From Papilionanthe hookeriana x Papilionanthe teres (Eukaryota; Streptophyta; Magnoliopsida; Asparagales; Orchidaceae), in the NCBI GenBank assembly GCA_022702705.1, contig JAKZJZ010000054.1, forward strand, positions 62,001 to 126,000: a stretch of DNA of 64,000 nucleotides, written 5' to 3'. Below, one piece after another: positions 35,517 through 46,170 of this stretch; positions within the stretch are counted from its first letter, which is position 1, and each line of letters starts with the position of its first letter. The translations under genes and the position numbers were made by a program. A model generated the notes under the pieces. That model was not told the DNA's origin, did no database searches, and was given only the letters and a program-made list of their open reading frames with translations.

Positions 35517-37039
35517 CTACTGGATGTACATTGGAGGTGTGATATTTCCTATGTAACTCACGCACTCGTAAGGCCGGAGGTTCTCTAGCTCTGGATCCGG
35601 TTGGAAATGGTAAGGTATTTTACCGTCGTCCATCCTCCCGAAAGTAACCGAGATTCGCTCCACTCGGCACTCCCGGTATGCAATGCTTTGCGATATCTGC
35701 TCCGTTACCTTGCAAGTATCAATGACGGAACCCACCGGTAAAGGTATCTTTACCGGCCCTCGGAACTCACCCGGCCTCGCTATCCGGAGGTCGCATCCGA
35801 ACATGATGTTGCACTCATTCAAGAAAGAGACCGTGCGTAAAGGTCCGACGAAGTCGTGGTGATCAATATGTGGGGTATGCAATCACCCTCGTTTGTAGAT
35901 GTTGATAATGCAACATATCGGGTATGCAATCTCGCCAAGCAGTACCCTCCATGTTATCAATCTTTTTACCATTCTCTTGATAACTAATGGCATCGAATCC
36001 ACTTGCCCATGACGAAGTATTCCCGGTGGGTTTCCTTTCCGTCTTCAGAGAAAGTCTGTAGCAGCATCCGCATCAGTATTGTGATTCTTCCTTTCCCCGG
36101 CATCCATCTCCGGGGTTCCGAGTATGTGTTTTCCTCGTGCGGCTCGGCTCGGCCCATTCTTTTCGGATCCCGGACACGTCCACGATTTGTTGTTGTTCAT
36201 ACTCGAGAATACGTCGGTGTGTAGCTCGAGGCCTTCTAGTATGTTGATTCTTCTTCCTTTAATTCTCTCGAAGTATTCGAAAGTTTTCTTTTCAACATTC
36301 TCCGCATCCTCTCCAGCCTCGTATTCCGAATGATCTGCAGTATGGCGAGGCCTTGTGACATATTGTGGGATATATGGTTCAATCCCTTCACGTTCCCCCG
36401 CATACCTCGGCTCCTCGTGGATGATGCCTCGTCGGGACATCCCCCGGCTGCTTCGCAACAAGGTCATGCACCGCCGGTGGTTCTATCCGGTGGCGTGGGT
36501 AGCCTTCTTCCTTCCGATCTTCTCGGAGATTTCCCCGGTTCTTTCTGTTATTCTAGGAGCCGGCCTCCTTTCTTCGTGTTCCCGTGAACCGGTGTCCTCG
36601 AAATGTGAGTGCCGGCATTAGCAACTGTCTCGTCGCGCCGGTCCGGCAGCCTAGTTTTGTTAACATTTTACGGATGCGGCGATTCTTATTTCTTCGTTGC
36701 GCTGGCCGTGAGAGTAGCCCTCCGAACTTCTGAACTCTCGCGGCGCGGCGCCGACAAGCCCGCCCTCCGCCGTAGTGACTACGGACTTCATTTTCGTCTT
36801 CTTCTGCTGTTTGCTTTTCTTGTTGTTGGATTGGTGGCTTGGGCCACCCACTTTCATCACTCGTCTCGCCCGGCAGTTCTTCTCTGTTAACCGGGACCCG
36901 GCCTACTTTCCTCGCATCGTAGGCCCGCCGGTGCGAAATCCGAGTCAATCTCGATTATCGCTCCATCTTTCACCCTCTTTTCATCGAGTGCAAGGCTTAC
37001 GCCATTCTTAAAGTTCAAGACCAACCGCCCGTTCGACAT
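35517..37039 (-). pseudogene. AlkB-type Fe(II)/2-oxoglutarate dioxygenase ORF, ALKBH9-like, best copy (element B; frames interrupted)
   Basis: The ORF starts at ATG 37039, about 200 bp after pol, and ends at TAG 35517 (about 507 codons). The first 35 residues can be read without a break. A polar, Lys/Glu/Gln-rich segment follows to about 36400. The enzyme part has VEKKTFEYFERI (36300), INILEGLELHTDVF (36240), SEPRRWMPGKGRITI (36110), HIDHHDFVGP (HxD codons 35862-35870), FLNECNIMFG, GEFRGPVKIPLPVGSV, KHC (distal His, 35683-35685) and RISVTFGRMDDGK (2-oxoglutarate Arg, 35655-35657). The distance from HxD to the distal His, about 61 residues, fits plant ALKBH9 proteins. These oxidise N6-methyladenosine in RNA with Fe(II) and 2-oxoglutarate. 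The second Arg of the usual RxxxxxR reads Gly. No introns interrupt it, so capture through an mRNA copy is likely. At least five frameshifts, mostly at CG/CTG sites, break the frame here. Confidence 0.88.
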
Positions 37040-37239
37040 TTCCCCGCGAAAAGACAAGGAAAAGGATCGTGGGTCGTACTAAGAACAAGAACATTAAGAA
37101 AATGTTTATTAAAGATACATTTTTTTTATTATTCTTATATTTTGAAATTTAACAGGAATGAAGTAGGATAAGATGAGGGAAGAGATTTTGATTTGAAAAA
37201 GAAAACAAGGAAAACTTAATTATCATGATTTTATTTATC

Positions 37240-38480
37240 TTAGCACATTTTATTATTTTGAGTTCGGACCCAATCATAAGTAATTACTTCACCCGTGTTT
37301 CTTAGGATGAAGAATTCATTCCTTCGAAACATCGTGTAGCGTAATATTTTTTCAAGTATCGTCCGTCGATCTGGAAGCATATGTCGTTCTCCCCGGCAAT
37401 TCACTAGCCGGTAGGAACCTCCCGAGTATACCGCTTCAACCACAAACGGTCCTTCCCAAGTGGGTTCAAATTTTCCTCCTATCTTGCGGTGTGCAAGAAC
37501 AGGTCTCTTGAGAACGAGAACTAAGTCACCAACTTCAAGGTTCTCGCGACCCGCTTGTCATGGGCTCGAACCATCTGTAGCTTCGATATAGTTCTAAATT
37601 CTCGTTGCGCCGCAAGTCTTTTCCCTTCCAAGCTTTCTAATTCTTCGAGTCGTAACTCGGCGTTTTCTTCGTCGTGATCTTATTTGCAATTGCAATTCGA
37701 GTGAAGGAAGCCGAACCTCTAAAGGTAACACCGCCTCGGACCCATACACCGCAGCGTAAGGTGTAGCTTGAGTAGGGGTTCTGAAGGTTGTCCGGTAGGC
37801 CCATAAGGCTTCTAACAATTTCTCGTGCCAATTTCTCTTATTATCGTCCAGGGTTTTCTTTAAGATTTGAACGAGAGTTTTATTAAAAGCCTCAGCAAGA
37901 CCGTTTGCTCTTGGGTAGTAAATTGTCGAGTATCGCCAGTCGATTCCGTGTCTCCTGACAAAATTGTTGATTTGTGTGCTTCTGAATGCTGACCCATTAT
38001 CTGAGATGATCCTCGCGCGGCACTCCGAAACTGGTAGACAACTTGGTTCTTGAAAACCGCAAGACGCGGTGTGCTTTCACTTCTCTAAGTGGAACCGCTT
38101 CGCCCACTTGGAAAAGTAATCCGTAGACGCAAGAATGAAACGATGTCCTTTCGAAGATGGTGGTTCTATCGGACCCACTATATCCGTGCCCCAACATTCA
38201 AATGGCCACGACGCAATTGCTCGGTGTAGCACATTTGGAGGTCGGTGTAGAACCACTCCGTGCACTCGGCATTGATGACAGCTCTTGGCGATTTTCATGC
38301 GAACTGGCCATCATCGAGGGCCGAGTAGTACTCTAGTCTTTTAATTTTCATCTTCATTTTTGACCCGACCGGTGAGCGCCTACGTAGTCCCGAATGCACC
38401 TCTTTAACAATTTCACGGGCCTCGGACCCGCTTAGGCACCTTAGCCACATTTCGATCAAAAGACCTTCCGTATAATGTGT
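37240..38480 (-). pseudogene. Integrase domain of element B pol
   Basis: The N-terminal zinc region carries KIAKSCHQCRVHG (38290). The core has ECWGTDIVGPIEPP (first Asp, near 38190), a frame break, then the SDNGSAF Asp near 38000 and ANGLAEAFNKTL Glu near 37890. In this copy the NGT-VEA stretch of A reads NGLAEA. The C-terminal part contains LEALWAYRTTFRTPTQATPYAAVYG (37810-37735) and VEAVYSGGSYRLVNCRGERHMLP, ending at 37240. All three acidic residues are readable across frame breaks. Confidence 0.88.
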
Positions 38481-39178
38481 TGTTTATTAATGCGCAGGAC
38501 GTAGTTCTTTTCGATCCGATGGGCCAGCGACCCATCGTCCGGTAGCTTTCCCGCTTGCAGGTAGTTCATCAATGGCCGTCGCCAATCTTCTCGTGTTTTC
38601 CGTCACCGCCGCAACTCGATTCTTTTTCTTTTCTCGATTTGTGTATCATGTCTATGTCAAGCCGTGATAGGACCCGACGTCCGCGAACCGACACTTCCAC
38701 CGATTCATCTTGCAAACAGGCAAATTCTTTTGCGAGACGGGCTAAAGCATCCGCTAAAGCATTCTCTTTTCTAGGAATTTTGTAGATTGTCACATTTGGA
38801 ATCTGTTCCAACAAACTCGTATGGCATACCGGAAGTATTGTTCGAGTCTCTGGTTTAAAAATCCCGTATTGTCCGGCGATCTCGTTGAATGATTAACCGT
38901 GAATCCCCGTAGATGTCGATGTCTGTTATCCCCATTCGAATAGTTAATTCCAGGTCCCGTTATGAGGGCCTCGTATTCTGCTTCGTTGTTTGTACACGGC
39001 TCCGTCAAGTGGTAGGAGTATCTTAACATCCCCCGCTCCGGTGTTATAAAGATTAGCCCGATTCCTGCCTTACCGGCACTATCACTCGCGATTCTTCGTC
39101 TTGTGTGCCGAAGATGCTCCGTCGAAATACAATTCCCAACGTCGATCATCGTGGTCTTCTAGGCTCATTATTTGTTCA
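38481..39178 (-). pseudogene. Archaeal-type RNase H (aRH) of element B pol and linker to integrase
   Basis: Starting near 39175 the reading includes WELYFDGASS (frame-shifted near 39100), KAGIGLIFITPERGML, YSYHLTEPCTNNEAEYEALITG (39000-38950) with the conserved Glu, then a frame break, and PNVTIYKIPRKENALADALARLAKEF at 38800-38720. This is the second RNase H that defines the Tat/Ogre lineage. 38481-38700 is a variable linker. Confidence 0.88.
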
Positions 39179-39598
39179 TCCGCGCATCGTCATCGAGAGG
39201 AGATTCGGCCGCAAAGGGTGTGCCGCGAGGAAGTCCGCTAAGACTTGTCCCTTACTGAGCACGCGAGGCACGAAAGTTATATCGAATTGCAATAATATCA
39301 TCGACCATCCGGCAAGTCCGCCGGAAAGTGTTGGACGAGTCATCAAGTATTGCAATGGATTAAACTTCGAAATCAAGTCGACCTTATGAGAAAGCATGTA
39401 GTGCCCGAGCTTTTGAGCGGCGAAGATCGTGGGCCAAACAATGCTTTTCAATTGCGGGATACCTTACTTCCGTCGGGAGTAAACGACGCGCTTAAGTAGT
39501 AAAGAGCATTTTCTTTACCCTCATCATCGACCCGGCAACAGTGGCTCCGAGAGAGTCGTCTAAAGCCGCGGTGTAAAGCATCGCCGGTCTACCCGAGA
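39179..39598 (-). pseudogene. RNase H domain of element B pol
   Basis: The domain begins near 39580 with YTAALDDSLGAT, then DEGKENALYYLS, PAIEKHCLA, a frame break near 39430, LISKFNPLQYLMTRPTLSGGLAGW (39370-39300), and TFVPRVLSKGQVLADFLAAHPL. It lies in line with RT (upstream) and aRH (downstream). Confidence 0.87.
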
Positions 39599-40965
39599 CT
39601 CAGGGTCGCTAAGACAGTGAGGTGTCATTAAATATCGTTTAATGTCTTCGAAGGCCTTCTCGGCATTTCTCTTCCCAAATAAATTTGGCGTCCTTTTTAA
39701 CTAGTGCCGAGAAAGGCCGACACCTACTCGACAGTGCTCGAGATAAAGCGTCGAAGATATGCCGCCTTCCTTGAAAAGATCGTAGTTGTTTTAAGGTTTT
39801 GGGAGGCGCATTTCTAAGATAGCTTTAATCTTCTCCGGATCGATTTCAATTCCACGATGTCGGACAACGAATCCTAAGAATTTCCGGAGGTGACGCCGAA
39901 GGCGCATTTTAAGGGATTCATCTTAAGGTTAAATTGTCTTAATCGTTCGAAAACAATTCTCAAATCATACAGTGGTTTTCCTTTACTTTGCTTTTGATGA
40001 CGACATCGTCCACGTAGCATTCGACTCGATCGTGGATGAGATCATCAAAAATTCTTGTCATTGCTCTTTGGTAAGTTGCTCCCGCGTTCTTCAGTCCGAA
40101 TGGCATCACCGTGTAGCAAAATACTCCGATCGGCGTTCGAATGCCGTAAGCTTTTCATCTTCCGGAGCCATTTTTATCTCGGTTGTATCCTCGAAGATCC
40201 ATCCATGAATGAGAATATTTCATGTGTCGAAGCAATATCGATCATCGCTCTGGAATCGGTAGAGGGAATTCATCTTTTCGGACATGCCTTGTTTAAATCT
40301 CTCGAAGTCCACACAAATTCTCGATCCGACCATTCTTCTTCTCGACCGGCACTACGTTGGCTAGCCAAGTCGGTATTGTTCTTCACTGACAAATTTAGCG
40401 TCTATTAGCTTTTTAACTTCGGCTATGACTTGTTGTTCGATTTCCAGACGCATTCTTCCGGGACCTCGTCCGACCGGAACGAAGTAGGATCCACTCCTAA
40501 CTTATGGACCGCAACCTTCGGGGCTAATCCCGGCATTTCATCGTAGTTCCAAGCAAAACAAGTCCTTAAATTCCATTAATAACTTGATTATTTCTTCTGA
40601 GTCTTCTTTATCGAGTAAGGAGCTAACAAAGGTAGGTCTAGGCTCTTCGCTAGTACCCAAGTTAACTTCCGTTAACTCATCTATCAGTAGATTTGATTTC
40701 TTCTTCGAATTCTGTGGAGCGTCTCCAATTTGTAAATCTTCGAGTTCGTCCGTAGTTTCCATGCAGCTTTATTGGATTTGCAAGTGACAACCAAGCAAAA
40801 TTCAGCATCGTCAACCGACCCTACCGTGCCGAATCCGAGTCCATACTTTGAATCGGAGGACGACCGGAGTTATTCCATAACTTTTCAAAATGTTGTGATT
40901 GGCCTTTTGTCCATTGTCGAGGTAAGAAACCACGTTGAATTAAATTTTGAACACAAGGAGAGTAC
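39599..40965 (-). pseudogene. Reverse transcriptase domain of element B pol
   Basis: Pre-RT sequence occupies 40500-40965, including LTEVNLGTSEEPRPTFVSSLLDKEDSEEIIKLL (40690-40590). The core has the C-V-D-F segment near 40310, LNKACPKDEF, EDEKLT and the CYVDDVV box with YVDD codons at 40005-40016, then NLKMNPLKCAFG near 39905. The catalytic box is intact. Frame breaks are at 40340, 40250, 40150 and 39970, nearly all at or next to CG. Confidence 0.9.
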
Positions 40966-42410
40966 CACTCAAAAGGTAATTCCATTAATTCTGATGAAGT
41001 GACATCTTCGAATTGTACATTATTTTCGCTTTGGAGGAAGAAGCACCACTAGTAGAATTTGATCGGCTTCGCACCGTCACTACGTACCTCTTCGACCTCC
41101 ATACCCTCGATCTTATTAGAATGGATCGGAGTTAGGGTCATAAGTATGTACGTAGTGGTTAATCTTCTCGTACATCGATTTGTATTCTTCGTTCTTTTCA
41201 TCTTCGAGGGAGATCTTGTATTGCGCTTCTTTCGACTTATCGTTGCCGCTTCTTGCTTCGATTTCTTTTTCTTCTTCGTAACTATCATCCCAATCAACAT
41301 TGATGGTTGGTTTCTTCTCGTCCAATCGTCCTAGTGTCTCTACCACGGCCTCGTCCCCGGCCTCGACCTCGGATGCGAGTTGTGGAGAAACCTTCACCAT
41401 CTCGCCGAAGGGAGTGGTGAGCGATCGTTGGACTAGAACTCAGTGCTCTTCGTTGTCCCGAACTTTCTTGCTTCATTTGTTATGGTATCTCCGGAGAAGA
41501 TTGTTTTCTTTGGCGGTGCATAATAAGCCGCATCTTCATGGATTCCAATTTCATGTACGGAGAATGGTTGTAAGTCACCTTTGATGCACTCGTTCCCCTC
41601 CATCGTAAGTACTTGATGCACCGGTGCAGAGATGATGGTACCATCCTCGTTTTCATGTATCCATGGTCGGCCCAAGAGAGCGTTGAACGACGTTTCGAAT
41701 CGATTATATGAAATTTTGCGGTTGTCTTTGCTAAATCACCGGTCTTCATCGCAGCGTTATCGACCCGAGGGCTCTTTCTCCTTTCCGGTCAATCCTCTTA
41801 ATAACATTTTGTCGGCCTCGAGCTCACGAGCATCAATTTCCAAGTATGCTAGTGTTCGAAGACTCATTATATCGATTGATGCTCCCGGATCCACCAATAC
41901 TCGGAGAGCGTAAACTTCCCAATCAGTAATCGAAATGTACAACTGGTCGGTTGTGATCTCGTCGTCCCAAGTAGTAGGTCATTGTTCGTGAAGGTAACAC
42001 CTCGCTCGTTCCTTTAACGAGCAAACCTCATCCAAGGAATCTCCGGCCATTCGAGCTAAGCAAATTTCCGGATCAAGTAAGGCCTCGATCGAGCTTCTCT
42101 CATCTCCTTTCGATAAGATGAGAGCATCGTAGATGCTCGCCGTGGCCGGTAGTTTCCTAAGATGGGCTAGCACGTTGTAGTCCACTTTGTTCTCCTCGTG
42201 TCTCGCCTTCTTCTCGAATGGGTATTTCTTCTCGCCTGGGTTGGTTCTTCTTGAACAACCACCGCTTTCCTTTGTCTTTTGGACCCATTCTCGGAGGTAG
42301 AACTTTTCCACTTCTTAGGTCGACTTCTGTAATTTCTTCGAATCTAGTATCGAGTTTGTCGGTGTCTCCTCCCGAATCGGAATGATCGGCTCTTCCGGAT
42401 TATCTTCCAA
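40966..42410 (-). pseudogene. Aspartic protease and linkers of element B
   Basis: A continuous piece (41942-41757) has ALRVLVDPGASIDIMSLRTL, with DPGAS codons at 41877-41891, and EIDARELEADKMLLRG. Upstream, 42311-41979 covers VDYNVLAHLRKLPATASIYDALILSKG and LDPEICLARMAGDSLDEVCSLKE. Downstream 41749-41430 has MKTGDLAKTTAKFHIIDS and GRPWIHENEDGTI. The RGRGRGRGRD run is near 41350. Protease function is as in A. A 16-residue linker around 41100-41200 is acidic and Tyr/His-rich. Confidence 0.87.
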
Positions 42411-44387
42411 ATCAAGGCTCTAACTCTATCGTAACCGGAGCTCCTCGAAACTCACGCATAGATCCGTTGCTTGTCGAACTCTCGTAGCCTCCTCGATGGA
42501 TGCCTTCTTCGTCATTTTGATCGTCGAGATCTTGTATGATTTGAGAATTGTTGTTGGTATCGAAATCGACGCCCGCATTGTCGCTAGTTACGTAATCGTT
42601 AGAAACAATCAAAACGTAGCCAACGCCATCACCCTTATCATTATATGATCCCACCGAAGTGAGCGAGATAATCATACAAAAATCGGAGGTTCGAGGGATT
42701 TCTCCCCCGAATCGGAAACAACTATCCTAGGATAAGCAGCCCCTAGTCTCAGCCTTAGGAGTCTCTGGCCCCTCTTCTTCGTCAATTTTCTTCTTCTCTT
42801 CGATTTTCTCCCGTCGAGGTGGTTCTTCTATCGCAAGTGATAAGATCGGCCTAACGGTGTCTCGAACTCGAATTGAAGCTCGCACCGAAGCGGTTCGGAT
42901 AGTTGTCTAAAATCTTCTTCGAAGATCTCGTCCAGTGCGGTAGTCCATCCATCGTCGCCTGCATAGGGATCTATCGGAATGACGGATCGGCTGAGATAAC
43001 ATCGACGCGAACCTCCTTTCTGGGGTTCCTTCATGTACTCCTTCGGGATTGTTATATTTCCTTTCCGAAGGTTGTCGTTGAGCCAACTTTCGAAGGTAAT
43101 GCAGCTTCTATCTTGTGCCCAAGCATCCGATGGTAGGGGCAAAAGTTGGGATCACCTTTCTTGTTGACTTCCTCTGGTCTTTGGGCTCGGCAACTGGAAA
43201 TCTGGAGTTTTCATTAAGCTACGGAACATCTTTGGTATCGCTTCATTCTCGAACGGATATTCTCTCGCTCGAAGCTCCTCAATGTACGTCGCGGACGAGA
43301 CGGTTGTTCATACTCGCGGAGACGACCGATAGCCGGACCGGGTTGCCGGTAATTTTGTTGTGGTTGCCGCGGCCGTTCCCGGTGGTATTTCGCATCGGTT
43401 GTTTGCCTTTGTCAACCGCCGCAACGACCCCGCATTTCTTTCGAAAGTCTTCACCGACTTCGCTCGTCCGTCTTGTCGGCAAAACTTAATTGCTTCGCCT
43501 CTTCTTGCAAGCTTCCGGCCTTGCTTAACAACTTCTCAAAAGTCTTAATAGTGAATCCCTCGAGGAGAAGTGCTATCGGGCCGTGAATGCTTTTAAGCAA
43601 GATGTCGACCGCATGTTGTTCTTGCAGCTTGTGGTTCACACTTCATACTTAAATTTCTCCATCGAAGTATGTAATCCACTAGAGTTTCATTCGGCCTTTG
43701 TTTCTCTACCACTAAATCACCTATAGTGATGTGGTGCCGAGCTCCGCAAATCGCTTAATGAAGAGGCTCTCTAGCTCCGAGAATGTCTTTACTGCATCCG
43801 TTGGGTACTCCCGCATACCCGCCGAAGGCGATTCCCGATGCATCGCTAACGAACTCGTCGGAAGAGTAGCGCATCGCTCCCGCCGCATTGCAACAACCGG
43901 CACGAAAGTGTGCAACATGCCGTCTGGGGTTCCCTTGCCCGTCGAAGGTCTTAAACGTAGGTGGTACGAAGCCCTTCGGGTATCGGATGTGGCCGAATTC
44001 TTCCGGGTAAGGTCTACCCGTCCGAATAGATGTCCCGTTCTTCGATCGTGCTAGGGCTTCTCGCACCTCGCCGTTCTACCAAGTTCTTGATATCCTTTTC
44101 GTGGATCATACTTTGTGTTGTATCCTTTTTCACCGGTCATCCCCATTGACGGATGTAATCTCCTTTCCTCCGTCTACGAGGTGAATGACTTCGGGGGTGT
44201 CTCTCTATGTGGTTGTACTTGACTTTGGAGAGTGGCTAGAGCTACGGCCATCTCTTCCATCCTCTTCGCCATTCGAGCGATCGTGTCGTCCTTTTCCCCG
44301 AAGCCGTCTCTTTCATCGCTCCGGCTCCTCTCTTCTCGCGGCCGCAGGAGCACCTCGAGAAGATGATGAAGCTCGTGTCTCAACCAT
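42411..44387 (-). pseudogene. gag of element B
   Basis: An ATG at 44387 opens MVETRASSSSRGAPAAA, a plausible gag start because the Met is lost only in A. Next come RMAKRMEEMAVALATLQSQVQPH (44280-44210) and, after a frame break, MREALARSKNGTSIRTGRPYPEEF with YPKGFVPPTFKTFDGQGNPRRHVAHF (44066-43905). The capsid helices MNHKLQEQHAVDILLKSIHGPIALL are at 43639-43570. The zinc-knuckle motif CX2HX4HX4C is near 43110-43150, damaged by a frame change. The acidic tail at 42675-42412 includes DDQNDEEGIHRGGYESSTSNGS. It corresponds residue by residue with A and C. Confidence 0.87.
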
Positions 44388-45737
44388 GTTGATTTCTCGC
44401 ATATTCGTTGTCCATGAATTCCGACGAGTCGATCTCATCTCCGAACTTTTCTTCTCTTTCTTTTGCCAACCGTCGGATGTCGGTTCTCAACTTTTCCATG
44501 GCATCTTCTAGCGGAGCTTTCTGTGTATCTCCGTGGTTGTCATGCGATGGTCTGCGGTCCTTTTTTCACGAGTCCCCTTCATCGCAAGTAGCACTTTCTT
44601 CGCATTCCAGCCTCCCGGCGAGACTTTCTTTCGGCCGTCGTTTCGAACCTCAATCGCCCCGTAGTGGGACGCCACACCATCCTTCTAGCAGCAGAAGGTC
44701 TAGGACCGCATGGTCTATCGGCCAAATGCCGGAAGGTGGTATCCTCCCTAATCCGTAACCCCGATACTACGACAAAGCGGCTAGCCTTCATTCTCTTGCT
44801 TGGCTTTTCTATCATGACGGCGGCTTCTACTCGAGGCCCAAGACGGGATTCGACCGGCACCCGCCCTATCCTTCGTAGAATCTCCGACACGGCGCTTTTC
44901 CTTCTTCGCTAGCTTTTCTACCAAAGTTTGCAACGAGCAAACGGCGTAGTTCGATTCTTTTCTCGCGGCTATCGTCGTAGTATGCGGGCCGTGGTAATGT
45001 GGCAAGCAATCTTTCGAACATTCTCCTCATCCTCTCGCGGCGGAGAGGGGATGGAACCCGCTTCCTCCCAAAAGTGGTATGTAGTCGGCAGCAGGTGTAT
45101 ATTCCGGTAACGGTGTATATTCCGGCAACTCCGGAATTTCCTCCAGAAGGCAACCTCAGCCAGCCTCCGGCTTCCCCGGCGATCCTTCTATTTCTATTTC
45201 TTCTTCGGGTCTTTGTCGCCGAAGGAATCTTCGAACCGGACCCGATTTCGAAGACAAGGTCTTACAGAAGATCCGTACCCTCCACTGTGACATGTTTATC
45301 ATAGTTCCGGATTCCTTTCCCTTCGATTCGGCGTAGTCGGCAGGTGCGTAAACAACTAGACCAGTTGGGGGTAGTGAGAACAGTCCTCCCGCGTGACAAG
45401 CAAGATCCTCCTAGTCGGGACCCTTTCGCAGGGAGGAAACTCTTGGGTCGACCTAAGGCCGAACTCAGCGTGGTTCCTCGGCCTTCGGATACCTTGTTCG
45501 TCGCTGCAAAGAGGGAGACGCTCGGTGACTTCGACGTTCGTAGCTTTCAAATCCTCGTCCAAATCGGATGACCCCATTGTCGGGCAGCTCATCCTTATAG
45601 ACAGCGAAGTCCAGATCCGTCGGTGAAGGAGAAAATCGCTCGGGCTTCCATTTCCGCAAGGTAGATTCCGGTTGTCGGTCCCAAGTTATGCTTCTTTTCT
45701 TTAGGACGAAAAGGAATCGAAAAGAGTCCGAACGCAT
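44388..45737 (-). pseudogene. ORF1 upstream of gag, unknown function (element B)
   Basis: The ATG at 45737 starts MRSDSFRFLFVLKKRSITWD. The readable part includes TDLDFAVYKDELPDNGVIRFGRGFES, a middle region with a Glu/Arg-rich ERMRRMFERLLATLPRPAYYDDSREKR segment (near 45040), GRVPVESRLGPRVEAA, REDTTFRHLADRPCGPRPS (44750-44700) and, near gag, EKLRTDIRRLAKEREEKFGDEIDSSEF. It matches ORF1 of A. Ogre elements carry an ORF here without known function. Homology by domain is not visible to me. Frames break near 45540, 45330, 44890 and 44580. Confidence 0.65.
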
Positions 45738-46170
45738 TCTTTGTTCATGTATTTATAAGAAGGAATTATTTGTTAAAAGAATCACTTATTAGAGGGTTTG
45801 TTTATTTAGAACGGAATGTTCAAAGGTGTAGAGAAGGTAAGGAATCCGATTCGTAAAGGAAAAGAAAGTCTTAAGCAAGACTTCCCGACTCGAAGGATCA
45901 CTCCTAAACTAACACCTATCGGGTCCACCCCACCTCGTAAATGAGGTAAAAGGATCTCGAACCTCTCTCGTTTAGGGGTGTCTAAACAAGGCTCCTAAAT
46001 TCGAGAGAATGTTGGCTATACTTGTTCAAGATAGAAATGAACATAGTATTCCAACGGAAAGAAGGGTAGTTTGATCCATTAGGGACATGGATACACTACC
46101 GATTTTTGAAAGGCAACTATTTGATTATAATGGAGAGAGGAATTCGTCCTCACGGAGTCGCCTGTAAATA
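45738..46170 (-). other. 5' leader and primer-binding site of element B
   Basis: After the LTR end the element-sense sequence is TATTTACAGGCGACTCCGTG, with the GGCGACTCC core at 46149-46163. The rest of the leader matches A and has a TATAAATA word (45750-45757) a few bases before the ORF1 ATG. No other gene is seen. Confidence 0.6.
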
